A stretch of DNA of 64,000 nt from Xylaria sp. FL1777 (GCA_022578965.1 MU400547.1:124001-188000); one strand, 5' to 3'. Shown: positions 11,670-29,400, counted from the stretch's first letter. The notes: generated by a model not told the origin, from the sequence alone. Numbers and translations: made by a program.

Positions 11670-12466
11670 TTAGGATGACTCTCAGGATTTAGAGAATCTT
11701 AACTTCCTCCCTCATGGCCGTCTTTCGTGCAAACGCCCGTTATGTGGTAATTTTGAGTTGGAGCCAACCAGCTGGGTCTTGACCCACCTACAACAAGTAT
11801 CCTGCACTTTAGTATAAAAATTAGGTAATGGATAAAATACCTGGGTAGGTGTAAGAGGTAGATCACGTGACCCAAAACTGCCCTTACCAGGTTTACAGAT
11901 ATAAAAGCACACATAAGTGCAACCGGGACTATTCGATGCGCTGTTTAATATGCTATGAAATAATATAAGTGTATAATTTTAACGTGTACAGAATAATAAC
12001 ATCATTCGAAAATTTCCCCTCCTTTGTGGTGCGTCTTATGGATTCTTTTAACAGATTCTTGTTATTTACGACTTCACTTCGCTGAATTTATACCCAGAGG
12101 AAGAGAATACCTTTTTTTTCCTCTAATAAGAGCCACTTTGTGATTTTTCTTCCATGCAATTAGTTAATTGGTTGAATTATTATCCCAAAAATTCTATTAC
12201 CACTGTAAATATCATCTATTTAGTATGCTACTTCAGCTCACACCACACTAATAGAGAGCATATCTTGTTCGAATTCTATTGCGTCAGTACATATAAAAGT
12301 ACACTATTCTATCGAAAAGGGAGTATTTGCATGTAAAAGCTCAAGATCTGCTGACAGCTTTTCCCCTGCCGATACCTTAAAGATATACACTCTTCTTTGA
12401 CTCCATTCTATCGACATGATCTTCTGGGTTCTGGGCTAATTCTGTTCATACAAACCGTATTGAATA
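11670..12466. other. convergent 3' intergenic region
   Basis: This lies between two convergent stops and is AT-rich towards 12100-12340. It should contain the 3' UTRs of both neighbours. I see no gene. Confidence 0.4.
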
Positions 12467-13787
12467 TTATGTAGCTTTCGCCATTCTTTCGTGTGCCCGT
12501 TTAGGGGGCACATTCATATTTTTCACGGCGCTTCCATCTTTGTCGCTTTCATGTTTGGAGGTTCCAGCTTTGATATTGTCTTTAACACTTCCATCTTTAG
12601 GTGGAGTCGGCGCTTTCTTGGGAGGTTCCGACTCAAATATAAACGGCTCATCGGCTCTCTCGAGCTCCCCATCGTCCGGAACCCCGTTTTGCTCGGGCGA
12701 CTTCAAGAAGCCCCTCGAGTCGGCTTCTAGGAACGCGGAGAAGAAAATGTCGGCCATCAATGCGTATCCGCCATCAAAGGGGTGTGTGCCGTCCGGCGAG
12801 ATATCCGCGGGCACGGGGCGATAGGGTAGCCCTTGCTCGCAGTGCATCTCGGCCAAAACGACGGGTCTGCCCTCGCGCTCCAGCGCGGACGCTAACTTCC
12901 GAATTTGTATGTTCAAGTCGAGGATGCATGGCTCCTTATCTGGAACTGTGTTCGTCAATAGGGTCGACATAATGATCGTCGCCCGGGGAGATGTGTTGAA
13001 CAGATAATTGATCAAATCACGCATACGTTTGCCGGCATTCTCTGTGTCGTGTTTCTGTAGGCAGTCGTTACTACCGACGTGGAGGACGAAAACATTCGGC
13101 TTCGTGCTGGACACGATGCGGGTCGAGTGGTCGTGGATTTGGTCGATCCGGTTGCCTGGGTATGCTTCTAGATCATTGTCTATAAACGCGCCGACGCGCT
13201 GAGACCCGACGAAGTTGACCGGATTGCCCAGAGCTGCCAATCTGTCACGTAAGGGAGATCTGAATCCTAGCTTGCCGATTGATACGTCGCCACGTGTGAC
13301 AGAAGCCCCGAGGAACATGACACGAAGAGGAATACCCGAGCCCAAAGGTGCTGGCGATGTGCTTACTGTTGATGCGTTCTTCGTGGAAGCAATCGTACTC
13401 GAATTAAATGAAGATTCGGTGGCCCGAAGCTCGTCAAGGATGTCGTCGAGGGCGTCAGGGTTCGTGGGAGTTTTAGAACTTGAGTGATTATCAGATGAGG
13501 ACGGGTTTTGAGGCTGCTTCGATCCCGCAGTGCCATTTCCCGGCGGGTTGACAATGGATCCGCCGTGATATGAAGGTTTATCGATTTGGTTCGTATTGTA
13601 AGAATAATAAGCTGAAAGTAGGTCAGTTCCGTGCTCTGATTTTGTGCAAGTGGAAAGCTATCTTCAAAATTCCCTACTCACTCAGGAAACTAATCGTTAT
13701 TAGTAAAACTGCAAACGAAATAATTGCTCTCCGGCCGTGTATAACGTTTATGAAACCACGCCAGTCATCCCTTTTGAATGTACTCAT
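12467..13787 (-). CDS. GDSL/SGNH-family esterase with N-terminal membrane anchor
   Basis: Exons are 13787-13682 and 13611-12467. The 70-bp intron has a GTGAGT donor, a CTGAC branch and a CAG acceptor. The joined protein is 416 residues. Exon 1 supplies a basic segment followed by a hydrophobic stretch (AIISFAVLLITISFL, residues 21-35), which reads as a signal anchor. Residues 36-130 are a Ser/Asn-rich linker. The SGNH fold follows: block I LGASVT with Ser139, block II Gly188 in YPGN, block III GSND with Asn217, and block V SPDGTHP with Asp309 and His312. The C-terminal 90 residues are Lys/Pro-rich and disordered. The enzyme is probably a type II membrane-bound or secreted carboxylester hydrolase such as an acetylesterase or lysophospholipase; the substrate is unknown. 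Without exon 1 the frame would start at TTG. Confidence 0.88.
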
Positions 13788-15176
13788 ATTGATGCCTATA
13801 TCAGTGTATGAGCCGACAGACTTGTTAGTCCCTGGGTCGCCTGGTTAACCGCCCAATGTACTATGTTGAGCAGGGTGATTTACAAACAGCTATTACCACT
13901 CCTGAAAGGCTGACTTGAATGGGAGTAGGAATTAAGTAGTATATGCCTAGTGGCAAGGGCGCGTCTATGTATGAACAACTGAGAGAGAGACGGGAGATAG
14001 ACAAGTCCCAACATCAACCCTTTTCAAGTGTGCCTAATCGCTTGAATAGGACACGCATACATATTGAGGAGCAATAATAGGATTCAGCCAAGCCCAAGTC
14101 TAACACCAAATTTCGGTACCTCTGCGTGGTACCGATACGCCGTATATAATGCAATGCAGTGCTGTGACATGGGGTGTTTGCAAGGCTCTACTATCCTGCC
14201 ACTTGTAGTCCGAGTCGATCAACTTAGTCCTCAAAAGAAAGTTAAGCCTGAATAATTGGATCCTTAGTTGGCAGACGTATCTGATTTGGAGTGTATTGAA
14301 AAGAGAACGTGTTAGTCAGAGAAACCCATAGAAAACGAAAGAGGGCTTTGCTATGGTGTATCAGCTGTCTCGAGTTGCATAGGAATCTGGCATTTTCTAG
14401 ATAGGTCCTACTAAGATAGGCAAATTATCTGGCCGGGATCTTGTTCCTGACCCGCCTAATAAGCTTCGCTAATCGCAGTTGAGTGAATAGGTGACGTTGT
14501 AGAGTAGGATACTTAGACAGAATGGACCAAGGGGTTACCGAATATATACTTAGATTGACTCTGTTCAACACAAGTCTAGCATCAGTATTTGAATATATCC
14601 GACCCACAATCTTCAACACTCTCACAACGGGGAGTGTACTTACTTATACCGCCGCTATTATTACTACTATATTAAGATGGTGCCGAGGGCTGAAGATTGA
14701 GATAGGCTTTTATTAGTAAAGTAGAGATAACACACAGTAAATTCAGCCTCACTGGGGACAGTGATATTGATTACCCCTATTCATGATTCATAGTTAACCT
14801 CATCTAATATTAATCTCGAAATGGGAGGAGGCAATTCGGATGGAGAATATCTGAGCGCAGGGTTGGTGCTCATTGCGACGTGACAGCGTCTCATTGACAC
14901 AGCTGCGTACTAGGCAGGTGGCCTAAAAGAGTACGGTGTCAATATCATAAGTAGCTTGGCGCTGGCTCTTGCACAAAAAGCTTTCTGGGACAGGATGTCA
15001 TTCGCTTCCCGGCTATTGCCATACTAAGTAGTGAGTGTAGCGTCCGTTCGGGGACCATTTACCCGAGTACCGGATGGCTCTTGAAGCCAGTACCATTACG
15101 AGTCGCGGAAGATGTACGCTCCGATAACTTCACTATATAAACCACTGGCTACTATATTGAAATCAAGGCAAATATC
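13788..15176. other. divergent promoter region
   Basis: This 1.4-kb region lies between the minus-strand esterase and the plus-strand GH79 gene and must hold both promoters. Only short frames with no recognisable domain are present. Confidence 0.4.
15134..15141 (+). promoter_or_regulatory. TATA box of the GH79 gene
   Basis: TATATAAA lies 43 bases upstream of the start codon at 15177, a plausible core promoter with a short leader. It supports the chosen start ATG. Confidence 0.55.
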
Positions 15177-16771
15177 ATGGCGCCTTTCTACAGATACGTA
15201 ATCGCTACAGTAGCCAGCGTGACTTCTACGGCTTTGGCCGTGACGTTCACGATCCCGTCTCAAGCGCACACTGGAAACTACAAGTATGCTCCTGTCGACC
15301 CGGCACCTGTTGGTATTTCTTTCGAATTCTTTGCATTTCCGTCATACTTCACGAACGTAACCGCTACTACACAATGCCTATCCAATTGGAAAGATCTGAC
15401 AGGTGTTTGGCCGCCCATCCGTATTGGTGGTACTACGCAAGATCGAGCGCTGTATGATGCGCAAACAGCAGCCTACGTAGTCTACACGGTGTCGAACCCT
15501 GCAGATGCTCCCGCGAGTCTGACGTTTGGGTCGAGTTTTATGACACTGGCGAATAAATATGGTGGCAGCGTAGTCGTGGGTTTGAATAGGGGCAAGAACA
15601 ACATTCAAAACACAATCAATGCCGCTAAGGCTGCAGTGGGTGGAATGAGCAACCTCCTAGCAATCGAGCTAGGTAATGAACCCGAGTGTAGGCCAACTAC
15701 TCCTCTCATAGACTGTGTCAGCGTGTTCAGGTTAGAGAGCAGGCTGATAAAATAGACTACCCTTCAAACGGACAACCGATCGCAGCTGGATCCTGGAATC
15801 CGTCTATAGATGCAGCATCGCAGAACAATTGGGCAATCTCGGTAGGATCTGCGCTGAACAAGCGAGACATTATCCAGGCTGGCAACTCGAACGACTCCCC
15901 ACCAACTTGGGGTGCGGCCGAGCTGATAGCAACGCAGAACGCTACGGTGAAACAGTACATTCACGACTATGCTCATCACAACTACCCCGGGGGGACAGTC
16001 ACGTCGCTTATGAGCCATAGCGGGATCTCGAGGAACCTGCACGTCTTCGATGCAGACGTCGCCGCTGCGCTGGGACAGGGCAAGCAGTACATATTCGGCG
16101 AGACGAATTCTGGTACGCGGCCTTTCTCCAAATTGTCATGTCGTGCCATCCATATTTGTTCTGCCAGTATGATCTGACAACGATGTGAAGTTTCTGGCGG
16201 TGGGGCGGCGACGGTCTCGCCCACCTTTGGAGCAGCGCTCTGGACGATGGACTACGTGCTCCGAGCGACATACAGCAACATCTCACGCACTTACTTCCAT
16301 CATGGGACGGTAGGTAACTGCCAGTACTGCTTCTGGGGGCGATATAGTATGGGGGCTCCGTATTATGGTGCTTATGCTGCCACGGCGTTCATGGCCAACG
16401 CCGCATCTCTCACGGCGCTCGACGACGGCAATTCCAATTACGCGGCGTATGTCACGTTCGATTCGGCGGGGGCCCCGCTACGGGCACTGTTGTATAACTC
16501 GGACTATTATTCCGGCAGCGGTACCCGATCAAGCCAGTCCTTCGGTCTTCTAGGATTAACGGGAAGCTCGGTTAGAGCGAAGAGGCTCGCTGGAGATAGC
16601 GCGGTCGCTAGAGTTGATCAAGGTGGCAAGGTGACATTCGGTGGCCAGACGTTTACGAACGGAGATTGTAAGATCAGTGGGAGTGAGACGTTCGAGACTC
16701 TGGCCGTGAGTGGTGGTCAGGCCACCGTTTCTCTGCAAGCGAGCGAGGCTTTGCTTGTTTACCTAAAATAA
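15177..16771 (+). CDS. glycoside hydrolase family 79 (beta-glucuronidase type)
   Basis: Three exons are proposed: 15177-15687, 15756-16112 and 16191-16771. The introns of 68 and 78 bp have GTAGGC and GTACGC donors, and CTGAT and CTGAC branch sites. The product is 482 residues. A signal peptide of about 20 residues (VIATVASVTSTALA) implies secretion. The acid/base motif is ELGNEPE, with Glu168, and splicing here gives NEPEYYPSNGQP. The predicted nucleophile is Glu286 in YIFGETNS. The C-terminal part carries the beta-sandwich GH79C-like domain with ALLYNSDYYSG and VRAKRLAGDSA. The family removes glucuronic or 4-O-methyl-glucuronic acid from arabinogalactan and other plant or fungal glycans. All three frames are intact after splicing, so the enzyme should be active. 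Confidence 0.9.
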
Positions 16772-20577
<3,806 letters not shown>

Positions 20578-21859
20578 ATGGCGACTGAACCGCCCCCCAA
20601 AGGTCATATCAAGAGGGTTCCTGTACCCGTCCGCTATCCTGCTCCTCCAGCCCCTATATCTACCACCACAACATCACCACCAGTCGCTGCACAGATAACG
20701 TTGTCATCGAGTCCGGGCTCGACGCAACCTCCCTTTGTTGTTCATGGCCAGTACCGACCTCGCGGTCCTATCCCACTTGTAGACACCAACTCTTATCAGC
20801 CTCTCCCGGCTCATTTCACCTATAGTCCTGAACATAACCACTACTCTCAACACGCCTATCCGTACACTCTACACGCTATCAGAATGGACCCGGAATCACA
20901 GAACCATCACTCCACGCTTCCCGCACACGTGGAGGAGGATATCAAGGCAGCCGTCCTCGCCTCACTGCCGCCGAATGACCACTCGGTACCCATGAAGAAA
21001 CGAAAGACAGTCGTGCATAGAAAGAACATACGATGGACATCATTGTCTCTATGCATGATTCTTATTATTGGCGAGATCCCAGTATCTGCCATCTATAGCG
21101 TCGACATACCGGCGTTAACTGTTTTCATTTTCGTAAGTATAGTTACTTGACATCTATCGTGGAACGTGTAGTGGACCAGGTCTGCGTATAATGTGTAATT
21201 TCGTGAGCGTGGCTAATGGCATATAGGGCCCCTTTCTCGCCCTCTGGAACGGCTGGCGGCTCTTCAGGCTAAGACAGAAGTTTGACAATGAGATAATATC
21301 AGGATGGCATGTCGGCTTCGAAGTCGTTGCCCTCTCTGCCACCATCGCCGCGACGGCAGTAATCATCTCCTGGACAGTGGGCCAGGTACATGGAGAAGAT
21401 TTATACGACGTAGACAGCGATGACTACATGTACTTCTGGCGGGGTGTAAGCGTATCTATTCTCGTGTTCGTTTGCTTGTAAGTCGGATTTCTTGATACAC
21501 AATCAACTGGACTAATGACACTTACTTTTCGCCACAGCATCTTGCACTTCACCCTACTCATCATAACAGTGGTCGAGAAGTGGACCAAGCCTGCATACCT
21601 ACACATGGCTCTCGCCGGTAATTCCCACCCCCAGCAACCGCCTCAAATTATCGTCCAGTATACGCCTAGATGTCCCGTTTGTCATGGCCACGAGCCTCAG
21701 CCGGGAGAAAATGAGAATACCTATCTCGCGAACATAGGCGACTCGCAACCGCAGGGAGTTGCGCCGGCCACGTTAGGACAACAGAAAGAAGCAATGTATA
21801 CGGATGAAAGCCTAAACGAACATGAGTACTACGTGACGGGAAACCGGCCGAGAATATAG
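20578..21859 (+). CDS. hypothetical membrane protein, 375 aa
   Basis: Three exons are proposed: 20578-21132, 21227-21477 and 21538-21859. The introns of 94 and 60 bp both have GTAAGT donors and TAG/CAG acceptors. The first 150 residues are a Pro/Ser/Thr/His-rich, probably cytosolic tail ending in basic MKKRKTVVHRKNIRW. Hydrophobic segments follow: about residues 153-172, 176-193, 214-235 and 253-280, which suggests three to four transmembrane helices. A short C-terminal tail includes CPVCHGHEPQPGE, a pair of Cys with a His that is not enough to call a zinc site. The start is the ATG at 20578 rather than the upstream GTG. I do not recognise the family; it may be a lineage-restricted fungal membrane protein. 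Confidence 0.75.
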
Positions 21860-23058
21860 GCGTGAATCAGAAAAGCGTCATGCAAGGGAGTGGTCTGCGG
21901 CACGGCGTGTTGTGGTCAGTTGTGTCTTTGGGGACGAAATCATGAAGGAGACAGCCCATAAGGAGTATTGTCTACCTAGCAGATGAAGAATTCGGTGTTA
22001 GGCTATGGTGTTTGCGTGTACGGAAAGATATAGTTTCGGTCCCTTTCGGCTATTCAGCTCTCGAACTCCGGATCTGGTACTCGATAACCTACATATGTAG
22101 GTAGAGGTAGTATGTATACAGTCGATTGCGGATTTTAATCAAATCGGCCCTGGAGAGTATTTAGTATATATAACATAACTTAAATCAACATGCTCATAGG
22201 TAATTCTAAGATATAGGTTGCTGGTACATACTAACATTGCTTCATGTTTTGCAATTTTGACTAGAAGTTCCTTTAGTATTCATTAAGTACCTATGTACTT
22301 AGATAGATGTGTAGATAAACATTCTAGTATTAGGTATACATTGACGTCATGAACTCCTTCGTCAGTTAATGCTGTACCCTACAATTGCCTGAGGCATCCT
22401 CCGTATCTTAGTGCAGTCAGTTTCTTATCTTATCGGTCTTCGACTATCTAGTAAAATTTATCAAGGAAAAGTCAAAAAATTTCGCAGCCCCACCAAAATC
22501 TGGCTAACCACTGCCATCCGTCCGCCCACCCACCGACGGCACTAACAGACACAGACCAACCACTTACAGCCCAAAAATAAGGCAACCCCCACTGCCGACA
22601 GAGTTCCTGGTGCGGTGTTGTCCCTGACAAGGCTCAGTGGGTGTGGCTCAGTGGATTCAGTGGATGCCAGTGGATGCCAGTGCCCAGGAGGGTACCGTTA
22701 TTGCCCCTCCTTTCTGGTTTTCTGGTACACACCAATTTCTCTATCTAACTCTCCCGTCATTCTGTTTCCATCCACCACTGACTTGACCCGTCTTTGTTGG
22801 TGCAGCCCGACACAGAGGACATCACATTCTCTGCCCACCGTCGACAGCAGGATCGTCATTTCGGAGCAGCAGTATAACTTATAACTTGTCACATTCACTT
22901 GTGATCGTTATCATCACCAACCGAACGAACCCCGCGCCCGAGTTTAGTTTCCACACATTCCCGGCGGGGTAGATTTCTGACAACTTTTTTTTTTTAGTTC
23001 TTCTATTTTTCTTTTTTTTTATTATTCGTCGTTCACATTTTCGATCGACATAGTCAAC
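21860..23058. other. intergenic region and ARB1 promoter/leader
   Basis: It contains the 3' flank of the membrane-protein gene and the ARB1 promoter. C-rich sequence at 22480-22600 contains repeated CCACC-type words. Imperfect repeats of cagtggatgc occur near 22650-22685. A T-rich leader at 22984-23030 immediately precedes the ATG, a common feature of strongly expressed fungal genes. Confidence 0.45.
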
Positions 23059-25067
23059 ATGGTCTCCGCGTCCAAGGAGAAGAGACTCGCCAAGAAGGCG
23101 GCCGAGGGCAAGGGCGAGAAGAAGACTCTCGTTTCTCGGTCCAAGGCCGGCTCCAAGGCGGCCTCCAAGAACGCCAGTGCCGCTGGCTCGGCCGCCGGTG
23201 ATGACACTCCCCCGGATCCCAACGATCTGCCAGCGACCAGTGAGAAGGACGCCGACAAGGTCAAGCGTCTCGCCGACCAGAAAGATGCCCAAGGTCTGTC
23301 CGACCGCATCACCACCGGCGTCCTTGCTTCCATCCCGAGCAGCAGAGACGTCAAGGTCATCAGCGCTAGCTTGACTTTCCACGGCCGCGTTCTCCTCAAC
23401 GAAACCGATTTGGAGCTGACCTTTGGTCGACGCTACGGTCTGCTCGGCGAGAACGGTTGCGGAAAGAGTACCCTGCTTAAGGCCATCTCTGAGCGTGAAT
23501 ACCCCATCCCCGAACATGTCGACATCTACCTCCTGAACCAGGGCGCACCCCCCTCCGATCTTGGCGCCCTCGAATGGGTCGTCAAGGAGGCTGAGAAAGA
23601 GATGGAGCGTTTGGACAAACTAGCCGAGCAAATCCTGGAGGAGAATGGCCCCGACGACCCTATACTTATGGATCTTTATGAGGTACGCGCTCCCCAATCC
23701 TTCTCCGCCAAGTTGGAGAAAGCTGCTAATATTTCCAACCAAAGCACATGGACAAGATGGACCCCTCTACCTTTGCGACACGAGCTTCACTCATCCTGAC
23801 TGGTCTCGGTTTCAACAAAGTCACAATACACAAGAAGACCAAGGACATGTCCGGTGGCTGGCGTATGCGTGTTGCTCTTGCCAAGGCTCTATTCGTCAAG
23901 CCTACTCTCCTACTCCTCGATGATCCCACTGCCCATTTAGATTTGGAAGCCTGTGTCTGGTTAGAAGAATATCTCAAGAAATGGGAGCGCACCCTAGTCC
24001 TCATTTCTCACTCGCAAGATTTCTTGAATGGAGTATGCACCAACATGATTGATATGCGAAAGCAGCAGCTCATGTACTATGGTGGTAACTTCGACTCATA
24101 TGTCAAGACTCGCAAGGAACAGGAGGTCAACCAGATGACCGCCTACAAGAAGCAGCAAGAAGAAATCAAACACATTAAGGAGTTTATCGCCAGCGCCGGT
24201 ACCTACGCTAACTTGGTGCGCCAAGCCAAGTCTCGCCAAAAGATTCTCGACAAGATGATTGCCGACGGTCTAATTGAGGAAGTCAAGGAAGACCGGGCGT
24301 TCACATTTAGATTCACCGATGTTGAAAAGCTGCCCCCTCCTGTTCTGGCTTTTGATAGTGTGACATTCTCATATTCTGGTGATCCCAAGGATGACCTGTA
24401 CCGGCACATAGACCTCGGTTTCGATATGGACTCCCGAACGGCTCTGGTCGGGCCCAACGGTGTCGGTAAGAGTACACTTCTTCGTCTGATGACGGGTAAG
24501 ATTTCGCCCACGGACGGTGCCGTCAAAAGACACACCCATCTTAAGCTTGGAATGTACTCGCAGCACAGTGCCGAGCAACTCGATTTGACGAAGAGTGCAT
24601 TGGATTTCGTGCGCGACAAGTTCCCTGAGAAGTCTCAAGATTATCAGTACTGGAGACAATGCCTCGGAAGGTATGGTGTTTCCGGTACTGTTCAGACATC
24701 CATCATGGGTACACTCTCCGAGGGCCAGAAGAGTCGTATTGTTTTTGCTTTGCTTGCTATTGAGTCCCCCAACATGCTTCTTCTTGACGAGCCTACCAAT
24801 GGTTTGGATATATCAACAATCGACGCCTTAGCGGACGCCATCGAACACTTTACTGGCGGTGTTATCGTAGTGTCCCACGACTTCAGGTAAGTGTCTTTAT
24901 CGACTAAACTTTCAATGAAGGCTATACTGACTCTTCCCAGATTGCTTGACAGGATTGCTAAGCAAATTCTTGTCTGTGAGAATAAGACCATCAAGCCTTG
25001 GGAAGGTTCAATAGGTGAATACAAGAACTACCTACGGAAGAAGATGGTGGCAGCCGGAGCTGTCTAA
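23059..25067 (+). CDS. ARB1: ABCF ATPase, ARB1-type ribosome biogenesis factor
   Basis: Exons are 23059-23682, 23745-24886 and 24941-25067. The 62- and 54-bp introns have GTACGC/GTAAGT donors and AAAG/CCCAG acceptors. The product is 630 residues, close to yeast Arb1. A Lys/Ala-rich amino terminus is followed by two ABC domains without membrane segments. Domain 1 has Walker [10 protein letters not shown] (130-138), signature MSGGW and Walker [13 protein letters not shown]. The DDPTAHLD form is typical of ARB1/ABCF2. The inter-domain linker is helical and charged. Domain 2 has Walker [10 protein letters not shown] (444-452), signature LSEGQ and [11 protein letters not shown]. Arb1 is a cytosolic and nuclear ATPase needed for 40S and 60S subunit maturation. 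GCN20-type ABCF proteins are longer, so ARB1 fits better. Confidence 0.93.
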
Positions 25068-26466
25068 AAGTATTCGATTATTGGAAATATAGATGCATCA
25101 TGGAACGATCCAGGGCGGCCGAGTCTACCTATTCAAGGTCGTGGCACGACATTCTCGTGCAAACGGCTTGAGCCCAATTTCGCAAGGTAACAATTCCTGC
25201 ATCACGAAAACTGCGGCTCAAATACAGGGTATGATATAGATTGGGCATTTATCGGCCTCCATACATAGAGCCGCATCCGAAGGTTGTCGTAAAACAGACA
25301 GGGAACGCTATCTCGCGCCGGGGCGGCTGGCTGGATGGATGGATGAATGGGATTCGATTGACTTTTTGTCGTCGTCAAAACTCGTTCTTGATGTTGTTGG
25401 GTGGGAAGGCGAAAGGGACAAGATATCACACATAACGGATATCAAGGTCTCTGCGCAAAGAAGCACTTTTATTCTTCGCCCGTGGTTTTCACTTTTCCGT
25501 AATTGAATAGATTTGCCATGCGAAATGATCTTCAAACGCCCATGCAATCTGAAGTGCTTATATTAATTAGCTACTCTATCTCTCTTATGATACGTACACC
25601 ATTGAACAATGGTTCAAACTTGACACTAATAATTTGCAAATGTATTCTCGGCGTTTTCTATATATAATACATATACAAATCTATTAAATAATCCAATAAT
25701 CTTGTCTCTTATGTAGGCACTGCAACATTCACTAGACAAGTTGTGTTGATCATTCCACCCACCGATCCAATCAAACACTTGCTCACTTCATATTAAAGTC
25801 GGCAATTATCTAACTCACAAAGGAATCAACGTGTCGTGCGGCAGTCTACCTATCTATGTTATAGTCCTAACTATACCTACTACCTTAGGTATATACCTAA
25901 AATGTGGGCACTTAGCACGTACCTAGATAAAATCCGCCCAGCACGGCGGACGAGGCGACAAGTAGTACCACCGTTACATACATGCACAACGAAGCAAACG
26001 AATCTTGAGCTGACAAATCGCGTGTGCGAATCTTAGTGTATTGTAGTGTAGGTACACCAATGTAATGCAATATAGTGTAGTAGTATAGAAGAGGGCAAGA
26101 AAACAGTAGTACATGCATACATGCATGTAATCCCCCATCTCCCAACACATCGGCACGGGAACGAGTGAGAAGGTGAAAGGAAAGAATCCATTCTCTCGGT
26201 TTCTTCATCCATCATGCTTCATTCATCTATGTAATTACACACCCCCGTCCCCATCATCGCATAATGGTTTGGTCGATGCTTCAGCCTCCTGGATAGGCTG
26301 GGGACAATAATAGATAGGGAAAAGAAATATGACCCCAGCTCCGTGAGGATGAAAACAACGCCCTTTCTGATGTCTCTGCTTTTGTTTTTGTACACATGGC
26401 AAAATGTCTTTCCTTTAAACACCGAGGAACGCCAGCCTCTCAAAACAAATGAATTTACACGAAGAA
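25068..26466. other. convergent 3' intergenic region
   Basis: It separates the convergent ARB1 and INO80 genes and holds their 3' UTRs. It includes a short GGAT/GGCT microsatellite near 25325-25350. Short frames here are not credible genes. Confidence 0.45.
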
Positions 26467-29400
26467 TTAGATATCCATTTCCCCATCGGCAATGGCAAGG
26501 CGCTGCTTCGTAGTCTTGGCCTTCTTACTTCCGCCTTTCCGCTTCTTAGCCGCCTTAGTCTCGGGTTCGACGGGGGTTGCGGTGCCTGATGGCTTGTTTT
26601 CATCGTTGAAATGACCCTCGCCTACATCTCATGTTAGCCTATACCGCCAAGAAAAAGAGGATCTCCACTAGTTGTGGTATCTCACCTTCATGGTACATAT
26701 CATCAAGGCTGACTGCTTCACGCTTCCTCTTGTTTCCCCCACGCTTCTTTGCCGCCTTATCAAGTTCACCGCTCTCTAGTAGCTCTTTCTCGCGCTGTTC
26801 GATAAGCTCGGCCTGCTCATCATCGGCAAGCCACATAGCAATGTCACGGTTACGGTTTTCGGGGGGCCGACGACCACTGAAGTCGACACCTCGAGCACCA
26901 CCACCCTGGATAACGACACGTTGCACCTCTTCTTTCTGCATCGCTCTCTTTCGGATGCGTTCTTCGATGGTGCCTCGAGTGATGAGTCGGTAAACTGTGA
27001 CTTGCTTCGTCTGGCCAAGACGATGGGCACGGTCCATGGCCTGAGAATCGATCGTTGGGTTCCAATCACTATCGTAAAAGATGACCGTATCGGCTGATGT
27101 GAGGTTGATACCAAGACCACCAGCACGCGTGGATAGAAGGAAGACAAAAATATCAGGGCGGGTTTGGAAATCATGAACCGTATCTCGCCGATCTTCTAAC
27201 TTGGTAGAACCGTCGAGCCGACAGTACTTGTAGTTGCGGTATGTCAAATATTCTTCCATAAGATCGATCATTCGGGTCATCTGGAAGTACAGAAGTACAC
27301 GATGACCCTCTTCTTTCAGCTTGAAGAGCAACTGATCGAGCTTCGCAAGCTTACCACTATCCGTAACAAAGCGGCGCATGCTAGGAACTGTAATATTGGT
27401 AAAACGACGTTTATCGTTGTCTGGAGTAGGCAAGAGCGCGCTCTGTGGGTATTGCTGGAGAGGAACATGCCGTTCCACCAAAGCCTTCTCCTCAATGGAG
27501 TTAGGTCCGTACAGTGCCTTTCGCATTGTTACGTTGAACAGCGTGTCCTCGCGCTCTGTGACGGGGGCTCGCGTTCCTTCACAGAAGACATCGACTGGAG
27601 GAGCTGATGCTCCCGGTAAAGCAGCTTGTTCCAATCGGCTCAGGCCGGAATCATGCCAGTGCAAGCGGGAGATATTCATGAGATTGTTAAGCACACCCTC
27701 ACTCGTGATATCCGCCAGTATCCGCCTATCCGTCCGTGCCTTGATTTGGAACAGGGCATGAGCTGGTGTGTAAGTTTCTTCTCCTGGCCCATCATATATT
27801 GCTTGCATATGGCCGAGCCGTTCACTCCGTTTGGCCAAATCAGAAGCTCGAGAAAAGAAATCTTGGTGGCTAGCTCGGTAGGCTTCCTGGGGGCTCGTAT
27901 CGGTAAAGCGTAAGAAGGAGAATGTATCGTTGTCTGATGTGCTTGCTCGGATGTTTGCGGGGTCCCAGATGTTCATGAGATGATTCAAATACTTGTTTCG
28001 AAAACCAGCACGCATATTATTCTTACCAGCCTTGTATAACCTTCCACCCTCAGTCCATACAAGGCGTGGTAATTTATATTCGATTAAACTTCGCGTCGAA
28101 TATCCGACTGCAACATTATTCCCCTCGCGAACAAAGGACGCAGTTTCCGCAAAATAGCCAGAGGAGAAGGGACTTGTGGTATCCGCGCGCTGGAAAAGAT
28201 CAGGATGGTTGCACACCTTCCGGAACTGCATCACCAAATTCATAAGGGTGCCAGAGTCTTGGTCATCTCCCATAGTCGCTTTCTCAATCAGGTCCATAAA
28301 GCTTATCTGGTTCCTCAAGTTCCGATAATACGCACGTTGTCGGTAGGTGAGTTCACAGAAAACGTCAAGTTCGATCTTGTCACCAAGTTCCTTCTGAACG
28401 TGCTTCTTCACGCGACGCAGCATAAAGGGTTTGAGGATCAAGTGCAGTCGCCTAAGCTGGTCCTCGTTCAACGTCGTGTTGCTTTGCGCATGTGACTCGA
28501 TATCCTTGGAGAACCACTCGCTAAATTCATCATGGGAATCGAAGAGCGACGGCATGATGAAATGTAGAAGGGCCCATAGTTCTTGCATGTTATTCTGGAT
28601 AGGGGTACCGGTAAGCAAAAGGCGGTTACGGCAGTGGAAGCCAAGTAAACACTTCCATCGCGAACTCTGGGAACTCTTGATAGCTTGCGCCTCATCCAGA
28701 ATCATATATTGCCATCGCATCTTTTGGAAATACGCAACATCGGAAACAACGAGCTGATACGATGTGACGAGTACGTGGAAGGGTGCGTCTTTGCGGTAAG
28801 TATTGTGTTTCCGATCCCAGAACTTGCGCAATACCTTTCGGTCACCAGCCGTGCCCCAGTACGGAAGAACTTTGAATTCAGGGACGAACTTGGCGATCTC
28901 TTGTTGCCAATTGTGCAGGGTGGAGGCAGGGGCAACAACCAAGTAAGGGCCCCAAATGTCATGAACTTCAGCGAGATACGCCATGACAGAAATGGATTGT
29001 ACAGTCTTGCCTAGACCCATTTCATCGGCCAATATACCGTTGATACCCTGCTCGTAAAGATTGGCAAGCCAGTTGAGACCCTTCAGCTGGTACTCTTTCA
29101 GTTGGCAGTTCAAAAGCTTGGGCTGCTCAACAGTAACGTCGCCAAGGCCTGTGGGATTCTGGAAGTTCATCTCGCCATCCTCGTCCATATCGTCCTGTGT
29201 CTTATTAAAGGCGCGTGCCTTCTGCTGAGCCTCAGCAATGGCGTTCTGCGCATTTGCCATGGCTGCAGCTCTTAGTGTCGCCTCATCCTCGGCATCAAAG
29301 TCGAGCTGGTTGAAGTCTGTCACCTTGGAACCGATAGGACCAGTAGGTTCGGCCACGTCCATCTTGTTTGAAGCAGGAACATCGGCAGCAGGAGCGATAT

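Noticed and set aside
23920..23950. ARB1 first-domain Walker B reads DDPTAHLD rather than DEPTNHLD.
   Set aside because: This form is, to my knowledge, typical of ARB1/ABCF2 proteins and is not a degenerate mutation.
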